A stretch of DNA of 64,000 bases, taken from CAVUCH01 sp963763095 (GTDB taxonomy: Bacteria; Acidobacteriota; Vicinamibacteria; Vicinamibacterales; JAENWD01). Positions 37,993 through 47,111 of the stretch are shown in pieces. Where the stretch lies: the NCBI GenBank assembly GCA_963763095.1, contig CAVXNR010000037.1, positions 62,001 through 126,000 on the forward strand, read 5' to 3'. How positions within the stretch are numbered: position 1 is the first letter of the stretch; every line of letters begins with the position of its first letter. The position numbers and the translations under genes were made by a program. The notes under the pieces are model-generated. The model searched no databases. It was not told the DNA's origin and saw only the letters and a list, made by a program, of their open reading frames with translations.

Positions 37993-38961
37993 GTGCCGGC
38001 TGCTCACGGCGTGACCGCCGATTTCGGAGACCGCGCGTCCCTTCGGAGATACGCGTGGCTCTCAATCGCTGCGGCGCTCGTGACGATGGGCCTCAAGGGG
38101 GTCGCGTACTTGCTGACGGGCTCCGTCGGCTTGCTCTCTGATGCGATCGAGTCGCTCGTGAATCTCGTCGGCGCGCTGATGGCCCTCTGGATGCTCACGG
38201 TGGCGGCGCGTGAGCCGGACGAGGAGCACGCGTACGGGCACACGAAGGCCGAGTACTTCTCGAGCGGCGTCGAGGGCAGCCTCATTCTCGTTGCCGCGGT
38301 CAGCATCGGGACTGCTGCGGTGGGTCGCCTGCTGACACCTCGCCCCCTCGAGCAGCTCGGCGTAGGACTTGGGGTGTCGGTCACCGCCTCGCTGGTGAAC
38401 CTGGTCGTGGCGCGCGTGCTGCTGCGGGCCGGCCGCCGGTTCGACTCGGTGACCCTCGGCGCCAGCGCGCACCACCTGCTCACCGACGTGTGGACGTCCG
38501 CCGGCGTAGTCGCCGGCGTCGGCCTGGTGGGACTGACCGGGTGGCAGCCGCTCGATCCGGTGGTCGCGCTCGTAGTGGCTGCGAACATCATCTGGACCGG
38601 CGGCCGCATCCTGCGGCAGTCCGTTCTCGGCCTGCTCGACACAGCGCTGCCAATCGCCGAGCGCGACGCCGTGCGCAGCGCCGTCGAGCGGCACCTCCCG
38701 GAGCATGTTCAATATCACGCGCTGCGCACGCGGCAATCAGGGGCGCGCCGATTCGTGTCCCTGCACGTGCTGGTGCCCGGGGCCTGGACCGTTCACCACG
38801 GACACGAACTGCTCGAGCGCCTCGAGCGCGAGATCAGAGGGGTGGTGCCGAACGTCACCGTTTTCACCCACCTCGAGGCGATCGAGGATCCCTCGTCGTG
38901 GGACGACCAGGCGCTGGATCGAACGGCAACCGCCGGCGAGGAGAGCGTTGAGAAGGGCTGA
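37993..38961 (+). CDS. Cation diffusion facilitator transporter
   Basis: 322 residues, six membrane helices. The first helices carry LTGSVGLLSDAIESLVNLVG with its metal-site Asp, EEHAYGHTKAEYFSSGVEG supplies the conserved His, and GASAHHLLTDVWTSAGVV the second site (His and Asp). A cytoplasmic C-terminal domain (HVQYHALRTRQSGARRFVSL, VTVFTHLEAIE) follows. CDF proteins export Zn, Co, Cd, Fe or Mn by proton antiport. GTG 37993 is preceded by TATGAT. The stop codon lies at the edge of the large heptamer array. Confidence 0.92.
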   Translation: MPAAHGVTADFGDRASLRRYAWLSIAAALVTMGLKGVAYLLTGSVGLLSDAIESLVNLVGALMALWMLTVAAREPDEEHAYGHTKAEYFSSGVEGSLILVAAVSIGTAAVGRLLTPRPLEQLGVGLGVSVTASLVNLVVARVLLRAGRRFDSVTLGASAHHLLTDVWTSAGVVAGVGLVGLTGWQPLDPVVALVVAANIIWTGGRILRQSVLGLLDTALPIAERDAVRSAVERHLPEHVQYHALRTRQSGARRFVSLHVLVPGAWTVHHGHELLERLEREIRGVVPNVTVFTHLEAIEDPSSWDDQALDRTATAGEESVEKG

Positions 38962-39120
38962 AGGCTCTAAGGGCTAAGGGCTAAAGGCTAAAGGCTAAAG
39001 GCTAAAAAAGGCTAAAGGCTAAAGGCTAAAGCTGACGGGCTGAGGCTGCCGCTGACCGCTGACCGCTGACCGCTGATCGCTGATCGCTGATCGCTGATGG
39101 CTGATGGCTGACCCCTGATC
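38953..39120. repeat. Largest heptamer array, CTAAAGG and GCTGACC types
   Basis: CTAAGGG and CTAAAGG units from 38967, interrupted by one 10 bp unit, pass into ten consecutive exact units at 39051-39120: GCTGACC three times, GCTGATC three times, GCTGATG twice, GCTGACC, CCTGATC. It lies between the convergent CDF and response-regulator genes. Confidence 0.9.
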
Positions 39121-39807
39121 TCACCCCACGAACTTGTATCCGAGCCCGTGGATGGTGAGGATGAACTGCGGGTGTTTCGGATGCTCTTCGAGCTTCTGGC
39201 GCAGCCAGGCGATGTGGACGTCGACGGTGCGGGTTGACGGCATGGCGTTGTAGCCCCAGACCTCGTTCAGCAGCTCGTCGCGCGAGATCGTTGCGCCCCG
39301 GTGCTCGATGAAGTAGCACAGCAGCTTGAACTCGCGTGCCGAGAGCTCGAGCGGCTGCCCGTTCTTCTCCACTTCCGCCTTGCGAAAATCCACGCGCACC
39401 TGCCCGAACTGGAACTGCTCGATGACCGTCGGCGCGCTCTGCGGCGCCCGGCGCAGCAGTGCCTCCACGCGCGCGAGCAGCTCCATCATCTCGAACGGCT
39501 TGGTGAGATAGTCGTCGGCCCCGAGCCGCAGCCCCACTACGCGGTCCACCACCTGTCCACGAGCGGTCAGCATCATGATCGGCGCGCTGACGCCCCGCTG
39601 CCGCAGCGTGCGGCACACGTCGAAGCCGTCGCGGCCCGGCAGCATCACGTCGAGCAGGATGATGTCGAACGCCTCGGCGGACGCACGCTCGAGCGCTACG
39701 TTCCCGTTCGTGACCGACTCGACGCGGTAGCCTTCGGCTGTCAGGCGATCGGTGAGCGTGAGGACGAGACCGGGTTCGTCCTCGACGAGGAGGATGCGGG
39801 CGGCCAC
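39121..39807 (-). CDS. OmpR/PhoB-type response regulator
   Basis: 228 residues: receiver (ILLVEDEPGLVLTLTDRL acidic pocket, DIILLDVMLPGRDGFDV phospho-Asp, YLTKPFEMMELLARV Lys) and a winged-helix DNA-binding domain (LELSAREFKLLCYFIEHRG, SRDELLNEVWGYNAMPSTRT, DVHIAWLRQKLEEHPKHPQF). It pairs with the kinase 613 bp upstream on the same strand, with the four-unit REP array between them. GTG 39807 is 6 nt after TACACT, so it can be transcribed on its own as a leaderless mRNA. Confidence 0.94.
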   Translation of the reverse strand: MAARILLVEDEPGLVLTLTDRLTAEGYRVESVTNGNVALERASAEAFDIILLDVMLPGRDGFDVCRTLRQRGVSAPIMMLTARGQVVDRVVGLRLGADDYLTKPFEMMELLARVEALLRRAPQSAPTVIEQFQFGQVRVDFRKAEVEKNGQPLELSAREFKLLCYFIEHRGATISRDELLNEVWGYNAMPSTRTVDVHIAWLRQKLEEHPKHPQFILTIHGLGYKFVG

Positions 39808-39813
39808 GGCAGA

Positions 39814-39819
39814 AGTGTA
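39814..39819 (-). promoter_or_regulatory. Response-regulator promoter, leaderless-type -10
   Basis: TACACT on the minus strand with a 6 nt gap to GTG 39807; the same hexamer precedes the kinase. Confidence 0.5.
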
Positions 39820-39904
39820 CCTGTGCAGGTTCCAAACTCGGAATGCCCTGTGTGATCACTGTGATTACGCCCCGCCCACACCCGGGCACGATCCACTTGT
39901 GTCG

Positions 39905-40366
39905 TCGTGTGGGGCAGGCCTTCAGGCCTGCTGGAGCGCACACCGATTTGCAGGGCTGAAGCCCTGCCCCACATCAGCGGCGCGGTGACACCCCAGCGCG
40001 CACTGGGTCTACACCCCGCGATTCACTGTGTAGTCATGTGGGGCAGGCCTTCAGGCCTGCTGGAGCGCACACCGATTTGCAGGGCTGAAGCCCTGCCCCA
40101 CATCAGCGGCGCGGTGACACCCCAGCGCGCACTGGGTCTACACCCGCGATTCACTGTGTAGTCATGTGGGGCAGGCCTTCAGGCCTGCTGGAGCGCACAC
40201 CGATTTGCAGGGCTGAAGCCCTGCCCCACATCAGCGGCGCGGTGACACCCCAGCGCGCACTGGGTCTACACCCGCGATTCACTGTGTCGTCATGTGGGGC
40301 AGGCCTTCAGGCCTGCCTGGAGCGCACGCCAATTTGCAGGGCTGAAGCCCTGCCCCACGTCAGCGG
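39905..40366. repeat. Four tandem REP-like units, 128-129 bp period
   Basis: Unit starts (TGTGGGGC) fall near 39908, 40037, 40165 and 40293, spaced 129, 128 and 128 bp; the difference is one C in a CCCC run. Each unit has a hairpin pair (GCAGGCC/GGCCTGC loop TTCA; GCAGGGC/GCCCTGC loop TGAA) closed by GTGGGGC/GCCCCAC, then a near-identical about 62 bp spacer. The last copy differs by several bases. Not CRISPR. Confidence 0.92.
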
Positions 40367-40420
40367 TGCGGTGCCGCGCGCGCGAGAGCCGGCAGCGCGA
40401 GTTGGAGGTGGGAAGAGGTG

Positions 40421-42283
40421 CTAAGCCTGCCGGTGTCCGTCGGCAACCTGCAGGGCGGCCGCGTCCGGCGCCCTCTCGCCTTCAGCGGTGGGCAGGTGAA
40501 TCGCGAACGCGCTGCCCTTGCCAGGCGTGCTCGTGACCGTCACGCGACCACCGTGGGCCTCGACGATGCTGCGGACGATGCTGAGGCCGAGGCCGTTACC
40601 GTGAATCTGCTGCGACTGCGCCTCGGTACCGCGGTAGAACGGCTCGAAGACATGGGGCAGGTCGGCCGGCGGGATGCCGAGCCCGCGATCCTCCACGACG
40701 ATGTGGATCTCGCGGCGCCGACGGGTGCTCGCCGCGGCCGCGCTCACGCGTACCCAGGGCGTGGGCCCGCCGTACTTGATGGCGTTCGCGACCAGGTTCT
40801 GGAGCGCGGAGCGAAGCGCCGCGGGTTCCGCGAGCACGGCTGGCAGTCCCGCGGGGATGTCACGTTCGAGGGTAGCCCCCGCGTCCGCGATCGCCGGTCG
40901 GGAGATGGCGAGCGCGTCTTCGACGATCTCCGCTGGCGACACGATCACGCGATGACCGCTCGCCCGGTCTGCCTGGATGCCGGCAAACTGCAGCACGCGC
41001 TCGACGGTGTCGCCAAGCCGGCGCGCCTCGTTCTGGATCGTGCTCCCGTACTGCTTCACACGCCCGACTTCCGTGACGACGCCCTGCGCCAGGTTGTCGG
41101 CGGCGGCGCCAATGACGGATACCGGTGTTCGCAGCTCGTGCGACACGCCGGCCACGAACTCCATCTGCTGTCGCGCCAGCGCCTGCGCCCGCCGTGCTGC
41201 GATCACGATCAGCCCCACGCTCACGGTCATCAGCATGAGGATCCCGAAGCTGAGCGCCAGGTTGCGCCAGCGCGCGTGGCTCACGGCCGCTTCGAGCGAA
41301 CCGGCCCGGTGCCGCACCAGCAGGCGCCACCGCTCGGCTTCGTCGCCCGGGCGCGGCGCGCTGTTGTCTCCGGGGCGCCGGCCGAAGATGCTGAAGAACA
41401 GGTTCCGGCGCGGTTCGCTCCGGGGTGGGAGCCGCAGGGAGGCCACCGCCTGCCGCAACAACGGGAACTGATCCGGCCCCACACCGAAGCAGTCCACCGC
41501 CACGTCGGTCCCATGCGCCAGAGCCTTCGCGTCACCGGGCTCTGCCTCGAATACGACTCTGCGGGCGCCGTGCCGCTCGACGACGGCCACGTGGTAGTCG
41601 CTCGCGCGGGGCGTACCGAAGTATCGGGAGACGAGCGATGGCAGGACCTGTCGCTCGATCAGCGGCAGGTCCAGCAGGACGATGGTGAAACCGAAGACGT
41701 GTGTCAGTCGACCGGGCGAGCCGTCTGGCTCGACGGGCGCCATCGGTGAGACCGGCATGACCAGTGACGCGCCATCGGGCCCGAACAGCTCCGAGGGCCG
41801 TATCGCTGTGCCCTCGTGCTTCTGCGCGAACTGTTGGTGCTCCACACGAACCCGCTCCCGTACCGGTCCCAGAGCCTGCGGCCACTCGGCGGGCACGAAC
41901 GTGCGGGTGTCGGGGCTCCAACGCCGCAGCCGTACGGTCGCGGCGTTGCTATCCATGTCCGCCAGAAGCACGCCGCGCACGATGGCCGGATCGATCGCCG
42001 CCGCGCCCCAGGCCGCGTACCGCTCGGCGTAGCGCTCCCACGTCTGCTCATGGAGCGTAAGCCCGTCGATCTGCAGGCCGACCATCACCCGGGCCAGCTC
42101 CAGGTCGAGCGCGCGGGTGATTTCCGTCGTCGTCGCGCGCAGGTTCCGCTGGAGCCTTTCGCGTTCGGCGTCGCTGAGTTGCCCCAGCCATCGGAACTGC
42201 AGCACCGCGAGCACCGGCAGCAGGATGAGCATGGCCGTCACCAGCCACGTGAGCACCGATGGACGGCGGAAACGCCACTGCAC
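40421..42283 (-). CDS. Sensor histidine kinase
   Basis: 620 residues from GTG 42283, which has TACACT 7 nt upstream. First membrane helix SVLTWLVTAMLILLPVLAV, a large extracytoplasmic domain (about residues 35-330), a second helix (LALSFGILMLMTVSVGLIVI), the HisKA box FVAGVSHELRTPVSVIGA (phospho-His) and an ATPase domain with NLVANAIKYGGP, VVEDRGLGIPPADLPHVFEP and GNGLGLSIVRSIVEAHGG. It phosphorylates the response regulator downstream. The sensor domain was not recognised. A frame upstream to 43213 is antisense to the next operon and was not used. Confidence 0.92.
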   Translation of the reverse strand: MQWRFRRPSVLTWLVTAMLILLPVLAVLQFRWLGQLSDAERERLQRNLRATTTEITRALDLELARVMVGLQIDGLTLHEQTWERYAERYAAWGAAAIDPAIVRGVLLADMDSNAATVRLRRWSPDTRTFVPAEWPQALGPVRERVRVEHQQFAQKHEGTAIRPSELFGPDGASLVMPVSPMAPVEPDGSPGRLTHVFGFTIVLLDLPLIERQVLPSLVSRYFGTPRASDYHVAVVERHGARRVVFEAEPGDAKALAHGTDVAVDCFGVGPDQFPLLRQAVASLRLPPRSEPRRNLFFSIFGRRPGDNSAPRPGDEAERWRLLVRHRAGSLEAAVSHARWRNLALSFGILMLMTVSVGLIVIAARRAQALARQQMEFVAGVSHELRTPVSVIGAAADNLAQGVVTEVGRVKQYGSTIQNEARRLGDTVERVLQFAGIQADRASGHRVIVSPAEIVEDALAISRPAIADAGATLERDIPAGLPAVLAEPAALRSALQNLVANAIKYGGPTPWVRVSAAAASTRRRREIHIVVEDRGLGIPPADLPHVFEPFYRGTEAQSQQIHGNGLGLSIVRSIVEAHGGRVTVTSTPGKGSAFAIHLPTAEGERAPDAAALQVADGHRQA

Positions 42284-42290
42284 GAGCGGA

Positions 42291-42296
42291 AGTGTA
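42291..42296 (-). promoter_or_regulatory. Kinase promoter, leaderless-type -10
   Basis: TACACT on the minus strand with a 7 nt gap to GTG 42283. Confidence 0.5.
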
Positions 42297-42344
42297 GCAC
42301 CCGAAAACAGGCCGTGTTTCGCGCAGATCGCGGCTTTTACAAGC

Positions 42345-42371
42345 TTAACAATCTCTTTGCGCCGCCTTAAC
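42345..42371 (+). promoter_or_regulatory. Three 11 bp direct repeats, possible OmpR-family site
   Basis: TTAAC (42345), TTTGC (42356) and TTAAC (42367) start exactly 11 bp apart, the register of PhoB/OmpR boxes. It lies 62-88 bp upstream of the kinase and about 255 bp before the LolA-like gene, so the adjacent regulator could control both. Confidence 0.5.
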
Positions 42372-42438
42372 GATCGGCAGGTGGTTCTCGCGTCTAATCG
42401 ACACATGACGCGGCCGGGAGATCGGCGGACGGGAGATC

Positions 42439-42556
42439 GCCGGAACTGAAGTTCCGGCGCCACACGCGACGATTCGCTTGATGTAGTCACGTGGGGCAGG
42501 CCTTCAGCCCTGTTCGCGCGTACCGAATGTGGGGCTGGAACTTCAGTTCCGGCCCG
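42439..42556. repeat. REP-like hairpins, three variants
   Basis: GCCGGAACTGAAGTTCCGGC at 42439-42458 is a perfect 8 bp stem around TGAA. A degenerate GCAGGCC...TTCA copy is at 42496-42512 and GGAAC/GTTCC around TTCA near 42536-42549. Stems differ from other loci yet still pair. Confidence 0.7.
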
Positions 42557-42626
42557 GACATGCGTCCGGCGGAGCCACCCGGCGCATCCCGAATCAGCCA
42601 GCAGTCCAGAGCCGAGAGGGATTGAG

Positions 42627-43547
42627 ATGACACCGAATCGTTTTGTGATGGCGCTGGCGTTCGCGCTGCCCGTGGGGATCGCGGCGCACGCAGCCGGCGC
42701 CGAAGACAAGGCCATCGAAGTGATCGTCGCCGCACGCAGCGCGATGGGTGGATCGAAGCTCGAGGCCGTGAAGTCGATTTCCGCCACGGGCGAGTACCGC
42801 CGCTTGATGGGCGATCGCGAAATCAATGGCGAGGCAACCATCGAGATCATCGTGCCCGACAAGATCAAGCGCACCGAGGAGATGGGGATCCCGGGCGGGC
42901 CGACGATGAGCCGCACGGTGGTCCTCGACGGCACCGAGTACTGGGAAGACACCACCAATCGTGGGGGAAACTTCATGCGCTTCGGCGGTCCTGGTGGACC
43001 CGGCGGGCCCGGCGGCCAGGGGCCGAGCGAAGCCGACCGCGAGCGGTTCCGGCAGATGGCGCAGCGCCGGCTCCAGGGCGAGCTGCAGCGATACCTCCTG
43101 GCGTGGCTGGCGCGCACCGACGCCCAGATGACGTACGGCGGAGAGGCGGAGGCCGAAGATGGCAAGGCCGACGTGATCGACGTGAAGAGCGAGGGCGGAG
43201 CGCCGATCCGCATCTTCTTCGATCAGAAGACGCATCTGCCCCTGATGCTGACCTACGAGGGCCCGCAGCCGCGCATGATGATGGTGCGCCGGGCTGGCGG
43301 GGCACCTGGTGGGAACGCAGGGCCGCCGCCCGACCCCGAAGAGATGCGTCGCCGGATGGCGGAGCCGCCGAAGATCGTCACGTTCGAGGTGCGGTTCTCC
43401 GACTTCAAGGACGTGAATGGCGTGATGCTGCCGCACCAGATGTCACAGAGCGTTGAAGGCAAGCCGACGGAGGAATGGACGGTGAGCCAGTTCAAGGTAA
43501 ACCCGAACCTCAAGCCCGAGTCGTTCACGAAGAAGAACAAGTCCTGA
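42627..43547 (+). CDS. Secreted LolA-like protein
   Basis: 306 residues with signal peptide (ALAFALPVGIAAHAAGA). The fold signature is of outer-membrane lipoprotein-carrier type: IEVIVAARSAMGGSKLEAVK, ISATGEYRRL, KIKRTEEMGIPGG and a C-terminal VTFEVRFSDFKDVNGVMLPH with QFKVNPNLKPESF. Gly/Pro-rich inserts occur (FGGPGGPGGPGGQGP). Its stop is 6 bp before the TonB receptor gene, so they are one operon; a role in receptor assembly or ligand shuttling is inference. Confidence 0.75.
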   Translation: MTPNRFVMALAFALPVGIAAHAAGAEDKAIEVIVAARSAMGGSKLEAVKSISATGEYRRLMGDREINGEATIEIIVPDKIKRTEEMGIPGGPTMSRTVVLDGTEYWEDTTNRGGNFMRFGGPGGPGGPGGQGPSEADRERFRQMAQRRLQGELQRYLLAWLARTDAQMTYGGEAEAEDGKADVIDVKSEGGAPIRIFFDQKTHLPLMLTYEGPQPRMMMVRRAGGAPGGNAGPPPDPEEMRRRMAEPPKIVTFEVRFSDFKDVNGVMLPHQMSQSVEGKPTEEWTVSQFKVNPNLKPESFTKKNKS

Positions 43548-43553
43548 GCAGCC

Positions 43554-46179
43554 ATGCGCGCCGTCCTCCTGTCCGCCCTCCTGCTCCCGTTCGCCCTCGG
43601 GGCACCCGTGCTCGCCGAGGAAGCGGCGCCCGCCCCGGCGGAACTTCGTGTGACGGTCACCGATCCCACTGGCGCAGCTCTCGTCACTGCGACCGTGACG
43701 GTGACCGACACGGTTGGCGTACCGCGACGAGGTGCCGGTCGATGGCAGGGGCGTCGCCGTATTCACTGGTCTGTTGGCGACCTCGTATCAGATCAAGGTC
43801 GAAGCGGACGGCTTCGCCACGTCTGAAGGCACGCTCGAACTGAAGAAGGGAACGACCGCGATCATCGTGCAGCTGCCGCTTGCGGGCGTGAAGGAAGAAG
43901 TGATTGTCCAGGAGAATACCGAGGACCTCCGCGGAAACGCCTTCACGAACTCGCTCAGCGAGCAGGAAATCGCGGAGCTGCCGGACGATCCCGAGGAGCT
44001 CGAGCAGATGCTGCTCCAGATGGCCGGCCCTGGCGCGACGATGCGGGTGAATGGATTTCGCGGAGGACGGCTTCCGCCGAAGTCGCAGATCCGCCAGGTG
44101 CGGTTCCGGATGAATTCCTACGCCGCCGACAATCACGAGGCCGGCGGCTTCGGCGTCGACGTGATCACCAAGCCCGGCACGAGCGACTGGCGCGGGCGCA
44201 CGAATGTCGGGTTTCGTGACGAGTCGCTCAACGCCCGCAACTACTTCGCGCCGCGCCTGGGGCCGGAGCAGTACCGGCGCTTCGGCTTCAACGCCGACGG
44301 CCCGCTCGTCAAGGGCAAGACGTCGATTGCCGTCAACCTGGATGGCAACCGCAACTACGACTCCCAGACGATCGTCGCGGCGCTTCCGGGCGGCACCGAC
44401 TTTCGCGCTCAGGTGCGGCGGCCCTACGATTCTCTCGACGGGGGCGTGCGCCTCGATCACGCGCTCGGCACCCGCCAGACGCTATCCATAGACGTGAGAG
44501 GTGAGAACAGCACGCGCGGCAATCTCGGTGTCGGCGACTTCGATTTGCCGAGCCGTGCGTTCGATCGGGAGGAGCGCGAGTCGCAGCTCCGGACGTCGCT
44601 AACGGGCCTCATCGCGCCGAAGATCGCGCACGAGCTCAAGGTGCAGTATCGAGACACGCGAACGAAGACCCTGTCCGAGAATGCGGATCCGGCGATCGTG
44701 GTGATCGACGCCTTCTCGAGCGGCGGCGCAGGACAGGTGGGTGATCGCAAGCTGCGAGAGCTCGAGATGGAAGACAGCCTCGAGTTCTCGCCGGCGAAGA
44801 AGCACAACATGCGCGTGGGTATCCAGCTGGAGTCCTTCTGGGTGAACAGCCTGGAGCGCCAGAACTTCAACGGCACATTTACCTTCGCGAGCACGCGGGC
44901 CTTCGACGCCGGACTCCCGAGCACCTACCGGCAGCGCATCGGCACCGGCCTCGTCGATTACGCCCAGTGGCAGGCTGCGTGGTACGTGCAGGATGACTGG
45001 ACGATCCGGAAGACGTTCTCGGTGAGTCTCGGCCTGCGGCACGAGTTCCAGTCGCACCTCGACGACGCGACCGCATTCGCTCCCCGTATCGGGGTGACCT
45101 GGACGCCTGGCAAGTACACCGTCCGCGGCGGGTGGGGCATCTTCAACGACTGGTACGAGACGAGCCTCTACGAGCAGACGCTGCGCGTGAACGGCGTCAC
45201 CCAGCAGGACCTCGTCGTGCAGAACCCCGGCTATCCCGATCCGTTCGCGGGCGCACTTGCGGTGGTGCTGCCGGCGAGCATCATCCGGCAGTCCGAAAAC
45301 CTCGCGATGCCCTGGATGCACCAGGCGTCCATCGGGATCGAGCGGACGTTCGGCGCGCTGCGCCTGCAGACCAACTACTTCATGCAGCGCGGGTACGACC
45401 AGTTTCGAGCCGTGAACATCAACGCGGCGGTGAACGGCGTGCGGCCCATTCCCGAAGCCGGGAACATCACGCAGCTCGAGTCGACGGGTGAAAGCGATAC
45501 AGACCGCTGGATGCTGAACGTGAACTACGCGAAGCCCGAGCGGCGGCTGTTCCTCGGCGCGAACTATCAGCTCGCGCGCGTGTACACGTTCGCCGACTCC
45601 GCATTCTCGCTTCCCGCGAACAATTACGACCTGGCCGCGGAATGGGGCCCGTCATCGCGAGACATCCGGCATCGGGTCTTCAGCTTCCTCGCCTTTCCGC
45701 TGCCGAAGAAGCTCCGCGGCAGCATCATGACGCAGGCGCAGTCCGCGTCACCCTACACGGTCATCACCGGCATCGACACGAACCGCGATACGGTGGTGAA
45801 CGATCGGCCCGAGGGCGTGGGACGCAACAGCTCACGCGGGTCCGCCACATGGAACATGAACGCGCGCCTGAGCCGCACCTTCAGCTTCGGTCCGACCCGC
45901 CAGACCGATGGCGGGCCGGGCGGCGCGGGTCCCATCCGTGTGCGGGGCGGCGGTCCCGGCGGGCCTGGCGGCGGCGGCGGTGGCGGCGGCAACATGATGA
46001 TGATGATGGACCAGGGCAGCGGCCGGTACAACGTGGAGTTCTACGCCCAGGCGCTGAACGTGCTGAACCGCACCAACTTCCAGAACTACGCCGGCAGCCT
46101 GCGGTCGCCCTATTTCGGACAGCCGACATCAGCCGGCCCGGCGCGGCGGATCGAGGTCGGAATCAACTTCGGGTTCTGA
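43554..46179 (+). CDS. TonB-dependent receptor with N-terminal carboxypeptidase-regulatory domain (one frameshift)
   Basis: About 874 residues after a +1 step near 43717 (VTVTDTVG to AYRDEVPV). Signal peptide (LLSALLLPFALGAPVLA), a beta-sandwich regulatory domain (LRVTVTDPTGAALVTA, YQIKVEADGFATSEGTLELK), a plug domain (MLLQMAGPGATMRVNGFRGG) and a 22-strand-type barrel with typical aromatic strands (VNLDGNRNYDSQT, WYVQDDWTIRKTFSVSLGLR) ending in RIEVGINFGF. It would import or sense an unknown ligand. A Gly-rich linker of more than twenty residues near residue 800 is unusual. Confidence 0.88.
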
Positions 46180-46342
46180 CGGTTACGAGGCGGTGGGCGC
46201 GTGGGCGGTGTGCGCATCACGAACGCGCATCCGAACCAGGACGATTCGTGGTGAACGGAGGCGGGCGGCAGGCAGCCGCGTCAGGTGTGAATGGTGGTGA
46301 GGGAGTCCGGCCGAGAATGAAAAGAGCGGGTAGGCTGGGGCA

Positions 46343-46374
46343 GCTACCGCCCACAGCCTACCGCCTACCGCCCT
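46343..46374. repeat. Heptamer array, CCTACCG type
   Basis: GCTACCG, CCCACAG, CCTACCG, CCTACCG in exact 7 bp register, between the convergent TonB-receptor and OmpA genes. Confidence 0.75.
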
Positions 46375-46405
46375 GACGAGCGCAGGCGAGCTGAGCGAGC
46401 CTGCG

Positions 46406-47069
46406 TTACGCAAGCACCTTGATTACCACGCGCCGGTTCTGCGCGCGGCCCTGCCGGGTGTTGTTCGGCGCCACCGGCTTCTCTTCACCGAAGCTGATCG
46501 CGTTGATCTTGTGCAGCGGCACCTGGTGCGCTTCGTAGAGATACCGCTTCACCGCCTCGGCACGCTGCTAGCCCGAGGGAATCGTTCGTGTGCGTCCCGC
46601 CGACCGCATCCGTGTGGCCCTCGATCTCGATGAAGATGCCCTTCGGATCGGCCTTCAGCTGGGTCACCATCTCGTCGATGCGCGCCTTCGCCTGATCGGG
46701 GAGCTCGGCCTTGCCGAACTTGAAGTTCCCCTGGTCTTCGCTCAGCACCACTTCGTACACGAGCCGCCGCGATGCCGTCTCGACCGCCTGAGCCTTGGTC
46801 CCTGCCGCAGCCGCCTTCTCGTCAGCCTGCGTGGCAGCCTGCCGCGCCTCCTGAGCCGACTTGCCAGCCGCGTCGGCCTTCGTGTCGACCTCTCCGATGC
46901 GAGCCTCGTTCTTCTTGGTCCGCTCCTGCGTCTCTTCCACCTGCGTGGTGAGCCCTTCCACCTTCCCGTTGACCGTGCCCACTTCGCTGCGCACGAACTT
47001 CTTCGTGGCGCAACCCGTCGCTCCCGCGGCGAGCAGAACGACCGGAATCACAAACGCAAACTTACGCAT
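46406..47069 (-). CDS. OmpA-family lipoprotein with coiled coil (one frameshift)
   Basis: About 219 residues from ATG 47069 (ribosome site GAGGAG). The lipobox is AAGATGC. A long coiled coil (KVEGLTTQVEETQERTKKNE; ARQAATQADEKAAAAGTKAQ) leads to an OmpA-like peptidoglycan-binding domain (FKFGKAELPDQAKARIDEM, IEIEGHTDAVGGTHTNDSLG). A +1 step near 46568 gives RAEAVKRYLYEAHQVPL, INAISFGEEKPVAPN and the expected ending NRRVVIKVLA. It would tie the outer membrane to the cell wall. It follows the VWA gene by 42 bp. Confidence 0.88.
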
Positions 47070-47111
47070 CGCACGCCTCCTCAGACGGCAGGCCGCGGCC
47101 TGCTCTCCCAA

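Larger units (their letters stand above)
39808..40420. other. Gap between kinase and regulator, 613 bp
   Basis: Filled mostly by the tandem REP-like array at 39905-40366. Flanks (39820-39904, 40367-40420) show no gene. Confidence 0.7.
42284..42626. other. Divergent gap, 343 bp
   Basis: Between the kinase and the LolA-like/TonB operon. Holds the kinase -10, three 11 bp direct repeats and three REP-like hairpins, annotated separately. Confidence 0.7.

Noticed and set aside
39905..40366. CRISPR-like regular repeats
   Set aside because: The 128 bp period, near-identical spacers and paired hairpins fit a tandem REP element; there are no unique spacers and no cas genes.
43213..43300. Kinase frame extended to 43213
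   Set aside because: The extra part is antisense to the LolA-like gene and crosses repeats; GTG 42283 begins the first membrane helix and follows a -10.
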